Source: Hyphomonas sp. (lineage in GTDB: Bacteria > Pseudomonadota > Alphaproteobacteria > Caulobacterales > Hyphomonadaceae). Taken from it: DNA of 64,000 nt. Numbering within the stretch: position 1 is the first letter of the stretch; each line of letters starts with the position of its first letter. The notes beneath the pieces are model-generated. The model was not told where the DNA came from. It saw only the letters and a list, made by a program, of their open reading frames with translations, and searched no databases. The translations under genes were made by a program, and so were the position numbers. Location: contig NZ_JALHLS010000012.1 in NCBI RefSeq assembly GCF_022844445.1, positions 1 to 64,000 of the forward strand, read 5' to 3'. Positions 42,929-52,867 of the stretch are shown here, piece after piece.

Positions 42929-43028
42929 GGGCGGGGTCCTGGATTGAAGGGGCGGAGCATTTTAGATTTCGGCAGTCGTGGCTGATCAAGCGCACGGAAC
43001 GCCGGTTCGTTGCATTGCAGAGAAAGAA

Positions 43029-43054
43029 AAAGGGCGGCCCGAAAGCCGCCCTTT
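43029..43054 (-). terminator. Intrinsic terminator of rpoD
   Basis: A perfect 10-bp stem AAAGGGCGGC / GCCGCCCTTT starting about 10 bases after the rpoD stop, followed on the minus strand by TTTCTTTCT. Confidence 0.85.
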
Positions 43055-43063
43055 GGATTTGGA

Positions 43064-45070
<2,007 letters not shown>

Positions 45071-45139
45071 AGTCCGGTTTCTCCCTGGCGAAGGTGGCCG
45101 CCTGTTGCCGCCCCACGCCTTTTGCCAATCGCCCTGCCG

Positions 45140-47005
45140 TCAGCTGTCGCTGCGTTTGCCTGCTGCCTCGTTCATGCGGGCTTTGAGGGCCCGTCGCTCC
45201 GCGACCATTTGGTGCCTGCGCCGCCAACCCGAAGGCGACGTCGAGGCTCCCCCGCTCGCATCATCCATGCCAGAGCCGAGGTTTTCCTGGCCGGGACGCC
45301 CGGCTGCCACATACTGCTCGAGGGCGATCAGCCACTCCCGTGCCTCGGGCCCATCGGCCGCTATCTGAGACGTTACGGGATAATCTTTGAGCAAACTGGC
45401 AGCACGCATGAACCCAGTTTGCGTTAAATGGGCGGTCAGTATCGCCCGGTCAATAGGCTTTCCGGCATTTGCCATGTCGAGAAGCAGATCGCGTATTTTT
45501 ACCACATCCGGGTCCGCCAAAGCGCAGGCCGCGAGGGTTTCGGCCCCCATGGCCAGCAGGAAGGGGCTGTCGATGGCCCGGACAAGGGCACCGAGGCCGC
45601 GCAGCTTGGCGGGCGCGCCCTTCTTGAGTTCGGTCTGGGCGGGCTCGCCTTCTGCGGGATTTTGTCCCGATCCGGGGCGGCCCTTCCTGTAGCTGGCACT
45701 GCGCTTTGCGTCCCTGAGGGCCCACATATGGTCGCGCAGACGGGACTTTAGATCGCGCTCGTAGGCAGCCTTAACGCCGCCATGCCGGATCTGGCCGCAA
45801 GCAGCCATCAGGCGGGCTTCGAGACCGGCCTGGCGCTCGGGCGTGTCCAGCGGCTCGGCGTCGCGTTCGCGGCGCCACAGAAGCTCCGACAGCGGTAGCC
45901 GCCGCTCGATCTCTTCACGCATGGCGAGGGCGCCGCGGGCCCGAATCAGGTCGTCGGGGTCCATGCCGTCCGGTAGCAGGACGAAGAAGATGGACCGGCC
46001 CGGCTCGACGAAGGGCAGCGCCCGGTCGAGCGCGCGGTAGGCGGCGCCGAGGCCGGCGCGGTCACCGTCGAAGCACATCACGGGCTCGGGGCCGGCTTTC
46101 CAGATCAGCTGCAGCTGTTCTTCGGTCAGTGCGGTCCCGAGCGGGGCGACGGCCTGACCGAAGCCGGCTTCCGCCAGTGCGATCGCGTCCATGTAGCCTT
46201 CGCAGACGATCAGCCCGCCGCCCTCGCCCGAGCCAAGGGCTTCGCGGGCCACCTTGTAGCGGTAGAGCACAGTGGACTTGTGGAAGAGTTCAGTGTCGCC
46301 GGAGTTCAGGTATTTGGGTTTCGCATCCGGCGTCAGGCCCCTGCCCCCGAAAGCGATGACGGCGCCGCGCACGTCGGTGATCGGGAACATCAGGCGGCCG
46401 CGGAAAAAGTCGAACGGCTCGCCGCCCTTGTCGCTTTCGCGGATCAGGCCGGCCTCGACAAGTTCCCTGTCCGTGAAACCTTGCTCGACAAGGTGCGCGC
46501 GGGTGCGGCGCCAGTCGTCCGGAGCATATCCCAAGCGGTGTCGTTTCCAGGCAGCGGGCTCAAGGCCGCGTCCGTCGAGATAGGTGCGGGCGGCGGCGCC
46601 TTCGCTGGAATGGAGCCGGTCCTCAAACCAATTGGCAGCCGCTTCGCAGGCCGAGACGAGACGCTTGCGGTGGTCATAGGCTTCGGCGGCTTCCGGGCTC
46701 GCCTTCGGCAACTGCATGCCGGCTTCTTCTGCAAGCTTCTCGACCGCCTCCATGAAGGAAAGGCGCTCGGTTTCCATGATGAAGTTGATGACGTCACCGC
46801 CGGTGCCGGAGGAGAAGCATTTGAAGATGCGTTTCTGGTCGTTGACGTAGAAGCTGGGCGTCTTCTCGTTGGTGAAGGGCGACAGGCCTACCCATTCCTT
46901 GCCCTTCTTGGTCAGCTTCACCTTGCGCCCGATCACATCCGAAGGCCGGATGCGGGCTTTCAGCTCCTCAACGAAGCCGTCAGGTATGCGGACCGTCTGA
47001 GACAT
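45140..47005 (-). CDS. dnaG: DNA primase
   Basis: 621 aa. Makes RNA primers at the replication fork. The N-terminal zinc-ribbon position reads GLSPFTNEKTPSFYVNDQKR with KCFSSGTGGD: of the four usual ligands (Cys, His, Cys, Cys) only Cys63 remains, with Ser42, Thr45 and Ser66 replacing the others. The rest is intact: RNAP-basic motif (FFRGRLMFPITDVRGAVIAF), TOPRIM residues in VCEGYMDAIAL and CFDGDRAG, and DGMDPDDLIR. The C-terminal helicase-binding domain is present. It lies between yqeY plus a lipoprotein gene and rpoD, as in many proteobacteria. Confidence 0.95.
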   Translation of the reverse strand: MSQTVRIPDGFVEELKARIRPSDVIGRKVKLTKKGKEWVGLSPFTNEKTPSFYVNDQKRIFKCFSSGTGGDVINFIMETERLSFMEAVEKLAEEAGMQLPKASPEAAEAYDHRKRLVSACEAAANWFEDRLHSSEGAAARTYLDGRGLEPAAWKRHRLGYAPDDWRRTRAHLVEQGFTDRELVEAGLIRESDKGGEPFDFFRGRLMFPITDVRGAVIAFGGRGLTPDAKPKYLNSGDTELFHKSTVLYRYKVAREALGSGEGGGLIVCEGYMDAIALAEAGFGQAVAPLGTALTEEQLQLIWKAGPEPVMCFDGDRAGLGAAYRALDRALPFVEPGRSIFFVLLPDGMDPDDLIRARGALAMREEIERRLPLSELLWRRERDAEPLDTPERQAGLEARLMAACGQIRHGGVKAAYERDLKSRLRDHMWALRDAKRSASYRKGRPGSGQNPAEGEPAQTELKKGAPAKLRGLGALVRAIDSPFLLAMGAETLAACALADPDVVKIRDLLLDMANAGKPIDRAILTAHLTQTGFMRAASLLKDYPVTSQIAADGPEAREWLIALEQYVAAGRPGQENLGSGMDDASGGASTSPSGWRRRHQMVAERRALKARMNEAAGKRSDS

Positions 47006-47070
47006 CGCGCCAGTCTATCGCTTTCGGGAGACCGGGGGAACGAAGCAAATCACGCCGCTGCAAAAGAAAT

Positions 47071-47094
47071 GGGCCCCGCCTTGCGGCAGGGCCC
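47071..47094 (-). terminator. Possible terminator of the PRC-barrel lipoprotein gene
   Basis: GGGCCC arms enclose a CGCC/GGC inner stem about 20 bases after the stop; on the minus strand ATTTCTTTT follows. The T-tract is interrupted, so strength is uncertain. Confidence 0.5.
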
Positions 47095-47114
47095 TCACTC
47101 GGGACGTTACGGGC

Positions 47115-47846
47115 CTAGTCCCGGGGGTACGCGGGAGCGGCCGCAAAGCCCACAGCATCGATGTCGAGCACCAGTTCGCCGTCAGCATCGCCTTCAGCGA
47201 TGGAGATGTTACCGGCATCCACCAGGATCTGGTCCGTGCTGGCGAGGTCCGGCGAGATCACAGCATAGCGGGCCTGGCCGGTCTCGGAGAGGATGAGATC
47301 GTTGATACGGGCCGACTCTCCACTGTAGCTGATGGCCAGGGTCGAGCCGATCATTTCCGAGGCGAGGCGGAAGTCGTCCGCCGAAGCCTGCTCAAAGGAA
47401 GGCAGTGTCGACAGGTCGCCGCCGCTCATCTTCACGAACACGTCCGGTTCGCCGTCGGTGTCTTCCGGGTCCGGCGCAATCGTGGCGACGTCATAGGCCA
47501 GAGTACGCAGGTCACCGCCAACGCCGGCAACGCCGCCGTCGCGCACCACCAGCATCGGGGCCGCGCCGTTGGTGCCGAGCCAGACGTCTGAGACAGTGGC
47601 GATTTCCTCGCCGGCCGCGTTATGGACCGGGGCGCCGATCAGGTCAGAGGCTTCGTACTCGCCGGAGGCCAGAGTGTAAGTGGCCGGAGCGGCGCCGGCG
47701 ACCTGCGGGGCGTCGTTCACAACCTCTTCGGTGCCCGCTCTCTGGGCCGCACCGGGGGACTCGTTGGTTGCCGTGTCCGATGCGCCGCAGGCGGCCGCGG
47801 ACAGCATGAGGGCGAGGGCGCCGGCAGAGGAAAGAAGGGCTTTCAT
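47115..47846 (-). CDS. PRC-barrel domain lipoprotein
   Basis: 243 aa with AAGGAAA upstream. Lipoprotein signal LLSSAGALALMLSAAAC ends at Cys20. Two PRC-barrel-like units: one around YEASDLIGAPVHNAAGEEIA with VSDVWLGTNGAAPMLVVRDG, the other around LASEMIGSTLAISYSGESAR with INDLILSETGQARYAV. Asp/Glu-rich, so acidic. PRC barrels bind RNA or proteins in other contexts, but the role of exported versions is unknown. It interrupts the yqeY-dnaG-rpoD cluster and has its own possible terminator. Confidence 0.78.
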   Translation of the reverse strand: MKALLSSAGALALMLSAAACGASDTATNESPGAAQRAGTEEVVNDAPQVAGAAPATYTLASGEYEASDLIGAPVHNAAGEEIATVSDVWLGTNGAAPMLVVRDGGVAGVGGDLRTLAYDVATIAPDPEDTDGEPDVFVKMSGGDLSTLPSFEQASADDFRLASEMIGSTLAISYSGESARINDLILSETGQARYAVISPDLASTDQILVDAGNISIAEGDADGELVLDIDAVGFAAAPAYPRD

Positions 47847-47987
47847 GAGAATTTCCTTTCGGGTGGGTTAGGAATTCCATGAACGGACGCTGGCCGGTTA
47901 CGTTCCGGACCTAACGGCCTTTTCAGACTCGCGGCCAAGGCAAGGCGCCCGCAGGAAGGCGGCAACCAGGCAAACGGGGCGACGAAG

Positions 47988-48485
47988 TCAGACGGAGCGG
48001 CTGAGCGCGGTACGCACGGCCTTGCCGGCGCTGGAGGCCTCGATCAGGCCCGGATAGCGTTCCTTGAGCGCCGTCACGCAGCGGCCAAGGTCGGTCAGCT
48101 TGCGGGCGCCGAGATCCTCGACGACCTGCTTGACCGCAATATCCAGCGCCTTGCCGGAGAGCGGCTTGGGCAGGAACTGCTGGATGATCTCGATTTCGGA
48201 CCGTTCGCGAATTGCATCCTCGATACGGCCTTCGTCATCATGCTCGCGGGCGGAATGTTCACGCTGGGCGACCAGCGTTTCCAGCACGATACGCACATCT
48301 TCATCGGGGCAGGAGGCGCCGTCGCCCCGGCCGCGAGCACAGACATCGCGGTCACGGATGGCGCATTCAACGAGACGCAGGGTGGCCCGCTTCGTCTCGT
48401 CGCCGCTGGAAGCCGATTCGTCCTTGAGCGCCTGCAGAATCCGGGCTCTCAGGCCCTTGCACGCTGACACATCTTCGCGGCCCAT
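47988..48485 (-). CDS. yqeY: GatB/YqeY domain protein
   Basis: 165 aa. Typical YqeY patterns: DETKRATLRLVECAIRDRD, LVAQREHSAREHDDEGRIED, SEIEIIQQFLPKPLS, and the C-terminal helical tail. The domain equals the C-terminal part of GatB, which contacts tRNA in the amidotransferase, but standalone YqeY function is not settled. Alphaproteobacterial yqeY commonly sits upstream of dnaG-rpoD, as here. It diverges from carA. Confidence 0.9.
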   Translation of the reverse strand: MGREDVSACKGLRARILQALKDESASSGDETKRATLRLVECAIRDRDVCARGRGDGASCPDEDVRIVLETLVAQREHSAREHDDEGRIEDAIRERSEIEIIQQFLPKPLSGKALDIAVKQVVEDLGARKLTDLGRCVTALKERYPGLIEASSAGKAVRTALSRSV

Positions 48486-48527
48486 GCCGTCCTATGCCTT
48501 TCCACGCCTGCACGCTCAGCACATTGC

Positions 48528-48556
48528 TTGACGGTGCAGAGACTCAGCCCCAATAA
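48528..48556 (+). promoter_or_regulatory. Candidate carA promoter
   Basis: TTGACG, 17 bases, CAATAA on the plus strand, about 70 bases upstream of the carA start in the 140-base divergent space with yqeY. Good -35, weak -10. Confidence 0.4.
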
Positions 48557-48625
48557 GCGGCCAAGTTTTAGCCAGACTGGTTAACGATGAGTCAAGCCAG
48601 TCGAGCGCGGTGAGGTAATCGGTCT

Positions 48626-49801
48626 GTGACAAAGAATCAAGATATGGACTCAGCCACCGGGGCTCTTGCCCTTGCGGACGGAACGGTTTTTGCGGGGCAA
48701 GGCGCCGGGGCAACGGGCATCCGGACCGGGGAACTCTGCTTCAATACGGCGATGACAGGCTATCAGGAAATCCTGACAGACCCCTCCTACGCCCAGCAGC
48801 TGGTGCTGTTTACCTTCCCTCATATCGGCAACGTCGGCGCCAATCCCGAAGACCATGAAGAGTCCACTCCGCCAGCCGCAGATGCGGCCCGGGGCGCGAT
48901 TTTCCGCGAACCGATAACGGCGCCGTCGAACTGGCGCTCGGCCGAGAATTTCGGCGTTTGGCTGGCCCGCAAGGGGATTGTCGGCCTGTCGGGCGTGGAC
49001 ACGCGCGCGCTGACCCGGCGCATCCGCGAGCTGGGCATGCCGAAGGCCGCCATCTGCCACCAGCCGGAAGGCAAGATAGATTTCAAGGCGCTGATCGCCG
49101 CCGCCCAGGCCTGGGCCGGACTTGATAACGCTGACCTCGCCGCGGATGTCGTCCAGGAAGAAGCGTTCGAGCATACCGAAGGCCTGTGGAAGCCGGGCGT
49201 TGGCCATGCGGCCTGCGGCAATGCCGAGTTCCATGTCGTGGTCGTCGATTTTGGCGTGAAGAAGAATATCCTGCGCAACCTCGCGAGCGCCGGCGCACGG
49301 TCAACCGTGCTGAACGGAGATGCAACCTCCGCCGAGATTCTCGCGCTGAAACCAGACGGCGTCGTGTTCTCAAACGGCCCCGGCGACCCGTCAGCGACCT
49401 ATGTGCGCTCCGGCGCGATGATCCGTGAACTGATCGCTTCGGGCATCCCGATCCTCGGCATCTGCCTTGGCCACCAGATGCTGGCCCTCGCGCTCGGCGC
49501 CAAGACGATGAAAATGGCGCAGGGCCATCACGGCGCAAACCATCCGGTGAAGGATCTCGCGACCGGCAAGGTCGAGATCGTCTCGATGAACCATGGCTTC
49601 ACGGTTGATGTCGCGACCCTTCCCAAAGGCGTTTCGGAAAGCCATCGCTCGCTGTTCGACGGCACAAACTCCGGCCTCGCGGTGGCGGGCAAGCCGATCA
49701 TCTCGGTGCAGCACCACCCAGAAGCCTCGCCCGGCCCGCAGGACAGCTTCTACCTGTTCGAGCGTTTTGCTGGCCTGATGCGGGACCATCGACGGACATA
49801 G
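48626..49801 (+). CDS. carA: Carbamoyl-phosphate synthase small (glutaminase) subunit
   Basis: 391 aa from GTG 48626 with GAGG about 10 bases upstream; an ATG six codons later is the alternative. Hydrolyses glutamine and passes ammonia to CarB for carbamoyl phosphate, feeding arginine and pyrimidine synthesis. N-terminal domain [20 protein letters not shown]. The class I glutaminase nucleophile lies in [15 protein letters not shown] and the His-Glu pair in [11 protein letters not shown]. carB lies about 6.1 kb downstream on the same strand with ten loci between them, so the usual carAB operon is split. Confidence 0.96.
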   Translation: MTKNQDMDSATGALALADGTVFAGQGAGATGIRTGELCFNTAMTGYQEILTDPSYAQQLVLFTFPHIGNVGANPEDHEESTPPAADAARGAIFREPITAPSNWRSAENFGVWLARKGIVGLSGVDTRALTRRIRELGMPKAAICHQPEGKIDFKALIAAAQAWAGLDNADLAADVVQEEAFEHTEGLWKPGVGHAACGNAEFHVVVVDFGVKKNILRNLASAGARSTVLNGDATSAEILALKPDGVVFSNGPGDPSATYVRSGAMIRELIASGIPILGICLGHQMLALALGAKTMKMAQGHHGANHPVKDLATGKVEIVSMNHGFTVDVATLPKGVSESHRSLFDGTNSGLAVAGKPIISVQHHPEASPGPQDSFYLFERFAGLMRDHRRT

Positions 49802-49826
49802 CTCCGCAGGCAGAGGCTGACGCAGC

Positions 49827-50507
49827 ATGTGTGGCCGTTTTTTCCGCGAAGGCGTGACTTGGGCCGAGTATTTTGCAGCGCTGAACCTTCTCGGAGAGCT
49901 TCCGGAAACGGTCGAGCCGCCGGAAGCCACGTATAATGCGGCGCCGACGCAGATCCATCCTGTGGTGCGGCTCAACGAAGTCACGCGGGCGCGCGAGATG
50001 GTGCCGATGCAATGGGGGCTGGTGCCCTCATGGTGGACGAAGCCATTGTCGGAAAAGAAGTTCACGACCATCAATGCGCAATCCGAAACCGCGCACGAGA
50101 AGCCGGTGTTTCGCGGCGCCTTCCGGCACAAGCGCTGCCTGGTGCCGATCTCGGGCTATTATGAATGGTCCGTGAGCGGAAAGACGAAGACACCGTTTGC
50201 CTTCAAGCTGAAGAACCGGCTCTGGTTCTGCGTGGCGGGCCTGTGGGACGCGGCGCTGATCGACGGCTCCGAAATCCAGACCTTCACGATCCTGACTACA
50301 CGGCCCAACGATTTCACCGCCGGCATCCATGACCGGATGCCGGTGATACTGGCGCCCGAAAATTACGGCTGGTGGCTGGACCCAGCGATGGGCGATCCCA
50401 CGCCCCTGTTCGAACCGTTTCCAAGCGAGGACATGATGGCCTGGCCGATCGGCAATGCCGTCGGCAACGTCCGCAACAACTATCCGGCGCTTCTGGACGA
50501 GGTCTGA
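49827..50507 (+). CDS. SRAP-domain (YedK/HMCES) abasic-site DNA crosslinking protein
   Basis: 226 aa. The sequence starts MCGRF, and the Cys2 exposed after Met removal forms the thiazolidine link with abasic sites in single-stranded DNA. Other active-site parts are present: Asn in YNAAPTQ, the motif NAQSETAHEKPVFRGAFRHK with Arg residues that grip DNA, Glu in SGYYEW, and His in AGIHDRMPVIL. It starts 26 bases after carA, probably read through from the carA transcript. The 3' end overlaps the convergent tetR gene by 28 bases. Confidence 0.93.
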   Translation: MCGRFFREGVTWAEYFAALNLLGELPETVEPPEATYNAAPTQIHPVVRLNEVTRAREMVPMQWGLVPSWWTKPLSEKKFTTINAQSETAHEKPVFRGAFRHKRCLVPISGYYEWSVSGKTKTPFAFKLKNRLWFCVAGLWDAALIDGSEIQTFTILTTRPNDFTAGIHDRMPVILAPENYGWWLDPAMGDPTPLFEPFPSEDMMAWPIGNAVGNVRNNYPALLDEV

Positions 50508-51094
50508 CCGAGGCCGCGCAGCAGGCGTTCGAAGGTCTCGAGGAATTGTTCCTTGGAAATGCCGAGCTTGCCCTGTGCCAGCGCATAGGCGGAGGCATTG
50601 AGCGAGGCCTGCAGCATCAGTGCGACGGGCACCGACATGGATTTCGGGAAGAGGCCGCGCCCGGCCAGATAATCCGTACCCGGAACCAACGTCCCGTTAC
50701 CGAGTTCGAACTCCAGCTGGTGCCAGCGCGCGGGGCCGAGAACAGAGGGCCCGTCCGCCAGGACAATGCGCTGGTATTCCGGCCGTGAAGCCCAGTCGAG
50801 ATAGACCCGGCTGCCAGCGAGGAAGGCGGCGAACGGATCGCTGCGGTCGAGCGCGGCCAGGCCTGCCGCACGGGCTTCAACGTCCATTTCCAGCTGCAGG
50901 TCGCGCCAGATCTGGAGGAAGAGCTCCTCCTTGCTGGTGAAATGGTGGAACAGGGCCCCCTTGGTGACCCCGGCGGCCTCGGCGATCGCCGTGACACTGG
51001 CGGCTGAATAGCCCTGCGAGGCAAACAGCTGGCGGGCGGCGCGAAGGACGGCTTCGCGCGTTTCTGCGGCCTGCTCTGAAGTGCGTTTCGCCAT
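50480..51094 (-). CDS. TetR/AcrR-family transcriptional repressor
   Basis: 204 aa. The N-terminal helix-turn-helix (REAVLRAARQLFASQGYSAA, VTAIAEAAGVTKGALFHHFT) is classic TetR. The C-terminal ligand domain (YLDWASRPEYQRIVLADGPS, GPARWHQLEFELG) resembles the TetR_C_13-like group, ligand unknown. Just upstream lies a palindrome ATACC-GAT-GGTAT placed between its predicted -35 and -10 boxes, a likely self-operator. Divergently it faces a probable non-coding RNA. The effector and the full regulon cannot be read from this window. Confidence 0.9.
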   Translation of the reverse strand: MAKRTSEQAAETREAVLRAARQLFASQGYSAASVTAIAEAAGVTKGALFHHFTSKEELFLQIWRDLQLEMDVEARAAGLAALDRSDPFAAFLAGSRVYLDWASRPEYQRIVLADGPSVLGPARWHQLEFELGNGTLVPGTDYLAGRGLFPKSMSVPVALMLQASLNASAYALAQGKLGISKEQFLETFERLLRGLGQTSSRSAG

Positions 51095-51118
51095 GCATTT
51101 GCCTGTTGAGCCCTTATA

Positions 51119-51131
51119 ATACCGATGGTAT
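51119..51131. promoter_or_regulatory. Palindromic TetR operator with divergent promoters
   Basis: ATACCGATGGTAT is an inverted repeat with 5-bp arms and a 3-base spacer, starting 25 bases upstream of tetR. On the minus strand it lies between TTCGAC (51139-51144) and TATTAT (51116-51121), spaced 17, a probable tetR promoter. On the plus strand TTGAGC (51106-51111), 17 bases, TATGTA (51129-51134) could start a transcript near 51140; its -10 overlaps the palindrome arm. Bound TetR would block both. Confidence 0.55.
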
Positions 51132-51138
51132 GTAAAAA

Positions 51139-51282
51139 GTCGAACTGCTTCTTTCAGGGGCAGCGAACCTAAGCTCTCTCACTCAATGGCTCGCAGGCTG
51201 GGTGGGGCCCGTTCGCGGGACCAGACTGCACATTCGGACCGCGCAGACCGCCTTATGGCGGCGTTTGCGCGGTCCTTTTTTT
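51139..51282 (+). ncRNA. Candidate structured non-coding RNA (6S-like shape)
   Basis: The segment between tetR and the radical SAM gene has no ORF but ends in a textbook plus-strand terminator (51236-51282), though no plus-strand protein gene precedes it for over 700 bases. A promoter candidate places the 5' end near 51139-51141. The predicted 5' end GTCGAACTGC can pair with TGCACATTCGGAC at 51228-51239 as a closing stem. Inside, GCGAAC (51163) can pair with GTTCGC (51211), or CCCG-TTCG-CGGG forms a UUCG-capped hairpin. A closing stem, open middle and inner stem recall 6S RNA, but no sequence match was tested and 144 nt is somewhat short. Orientation and terminator are well supported; the class is not. 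Confidence 0.5.
51236..51282 (+). terminator. Strong plus-strand terminator overlapping the radical SAM 3' end
   Basis: Perfect 10-bp stem GGACCGCGCA / TGCGCGGTCC plus an inner CCGCC-TTAT-GGCGG hairpin, followed by seven T residues on the plus strand. There is no T-tract on the minus side. It covers the last codons and stop of the radical SAM gene on the opposite strand. Confidence 0.85.
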
Positions 51283-52325
51283 GTCCAGCCGGGCCTGCCG
51301 CAGGGCCTTTAGGTCGCCGCCGAGTCGCTCTTCGAAATACCGGTCGCAGCCGAGGCAGGCATTGGCGACTTCCCGCCCCTTCCCGTCCATAGCCACGGAG
51401 CGCGCGCGGAACTCCTCGCGGCTCCAGCCAGTCTCCAGACCCATGCCTTCCGGATCGCCGTCGTTGAGAGCCCGGATGGCCGGCAGCGTCTGCACACTGG
51501 TGAGGATTTCCTCCAACCGCTCTTCGGCGAGTGAGCCGAGCGGTGCTTTCGTCTTCAGGCAGCAGGGATAGATGGAACCGTCCGGCTCGATGGCGATTTC
51601 GCTGCCAGCGGCGTGCATCTTCAGGAAGTTCTTTGCCCCCGACCAGCGGGCGCAAAAGTTCGTCTCGTAGCCGGCATTGGTAAGGCCGTTGGCCCAGGCC
51701 CGCCCGCGCGGCCAAAGTTCGCCGATCCAGAGTTCAGGCTGGGCGCCGAAAAAAGGAAAGTCGGCTCGCCGCCGCGCGGCCGCGCGGCGGGATCGGGCGC
51801 GCGCAGCTTCGCGCTCTTCGCGCCGCCAAGTGAGACCTCGCGCACCCCCTTCTCGGCCATCATCGCCCGGATCTTCTCCATGAAGCGGAACTTGCGCTCC
51901 CCCTTCATGCCGACATGGTAGTCGTCGATCGAGGCAATCGCGATGGTCGTGACACCGCGGGCAAGCATGGCGTCGATATGTTCCGGCTCGAGCACGTCTC
52001 CCGTCGTCTGAACAGACAGGCGAGGCGGCGCATCCGGCCAGCGGCGGCGGATGGCGTCGAGGGCGGGGTAGAACAGCTCTTCCCGCACACCGTCGATCAG
52101 CAGTTCGCCGCCCGCCATCACGATCAGGGTCGGCTGGCGGGCCCCGGCCGCGTCGGTCCATGTCATGTCGTCCGGCAGGTTCGCCAGGATGGCCTCATAG
52201 GCCCTCTGCCCCTCGGCGACGACATCCGTCAGGGCGCTGCGCACATAGGGGCGGAAACGGTCATCGTAGCAGTGCGCGCACTTGCGGTGGCAAGCCCAGG
52301 TAAGCACCCAATAGAGCGATTGCAT
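51253..52325 (-). pseudogene. Radical SAM/SPASM protein gene, split by a -1 frameshift at a T6 run
   Basis: The 5' ORF (start ATG 52325) begins MQSLYWVLTWACHRKCAHCY, whose CxxxCxxC binds the radical-SAM 4Fe-4S cluster, and continues through LIVMAGGELLIDGVREELFY and TTIAIASIDDYHVGMKGERK. It loses similarity after GGEPTFLF. A frame shifted by -1 picks up exactly there with FGAQPELWIGELWPRGRAWA and carries SPASM-type Cys clusters (FCARWSG, YPCCLKTKAPLG, ACLGCDRYF) to TAA 51253. The shift falls at CTTTTTTC (51749-51754 on the plus strand as AAAAAA). Joined, the protein is about 357 aa, normal for the family. Explanations: a lost T (real or sequencing), or slippage. Substrate unknown. Confidence 0.75.
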
Positions 52326-52399
52326 ATCGTTTCCCCTGCTGACCTTGCTCCAGGGTGCGACCTTAGCTGCTCGGCCCTGCCGAAATCAGCAGAACCATG

Positions 52400-52680
52400 A
52401 AACTTCTCGGCTTTCCATGCGTATCAGCCAGCTGACGCAGTCTTGACGACGGCACTTGAGAAAGTCGAAGCAGACGTGTTCGACATAGCGATCCTCGAGG
52501 CCGGACCGTGCTGCCGGTGGCCGACACGCTGCTCCGCAAGGGTATTCCGTTCGTGTTCACTACCGCGACGGCAGAGTTCGAAGACCTGCCGGCCCCTTAC
52601 AACGGCGCGCCCGTCTGTCGCAAGCCTGCCAACGAGGCCGAGCTGGCGGACCTTTTGGTCAACCTGACGCGCAGAGAAGC
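52400..52680 (+). pseudogene. Remnant of a response-regulator receiver domain
   Basis: Two frames of the plus strand read as one decayed CheY-like domain. Frame one gives TALEKVEADVFDIAILEAG, resembling the strand holding the phosphoacceptor, with Glu where Asp is expected. Frame two, from 52508, gives VLPVADTLLRKGIPFVFTTA and then LPAPYNGAPVCRKPANEAEL, where FVFTT and the KP pair match the receiver Thr and Lys positions. A one-base loss near 52505 separates them. The first receiver strands and any start codon are missing, and the following codons are unrelated. It is therefore a pseudogene, not a functional regulator. Confidence 0.55.
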
Positions 52681-52867
52681 CCTGCCTGGCGGCGCAGAAT
52701 CCCAGGGCGGCGGAACGGTCGCGGTCCCCCACCTGTTGCAGCCCGTTCAGGTTCAACTCTCTAGAACAACCTCAGAGGGTGGGGGGAAGCATACTCCTCC
52801 CTGTTCTTGGGGAATGGCCCTTTGGCGGCCCTCGCTCACAAGGCGGGGGCCGTTCTGATTCCGGAAA

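Noticed and set aside
51186-51392. 68-codon plus ORF overlapping the ncRNA and its terminator
   Set aside because: It would have to be translated through a strong terminator and is Arg-rich noise antisense to the radical SAM gene.
52424-52756. 110-codon minus ORF over the receiver remnant
   Set aside because: Reverse-frame shadow of the decayed response-regulator sequence; no motif or start signal.
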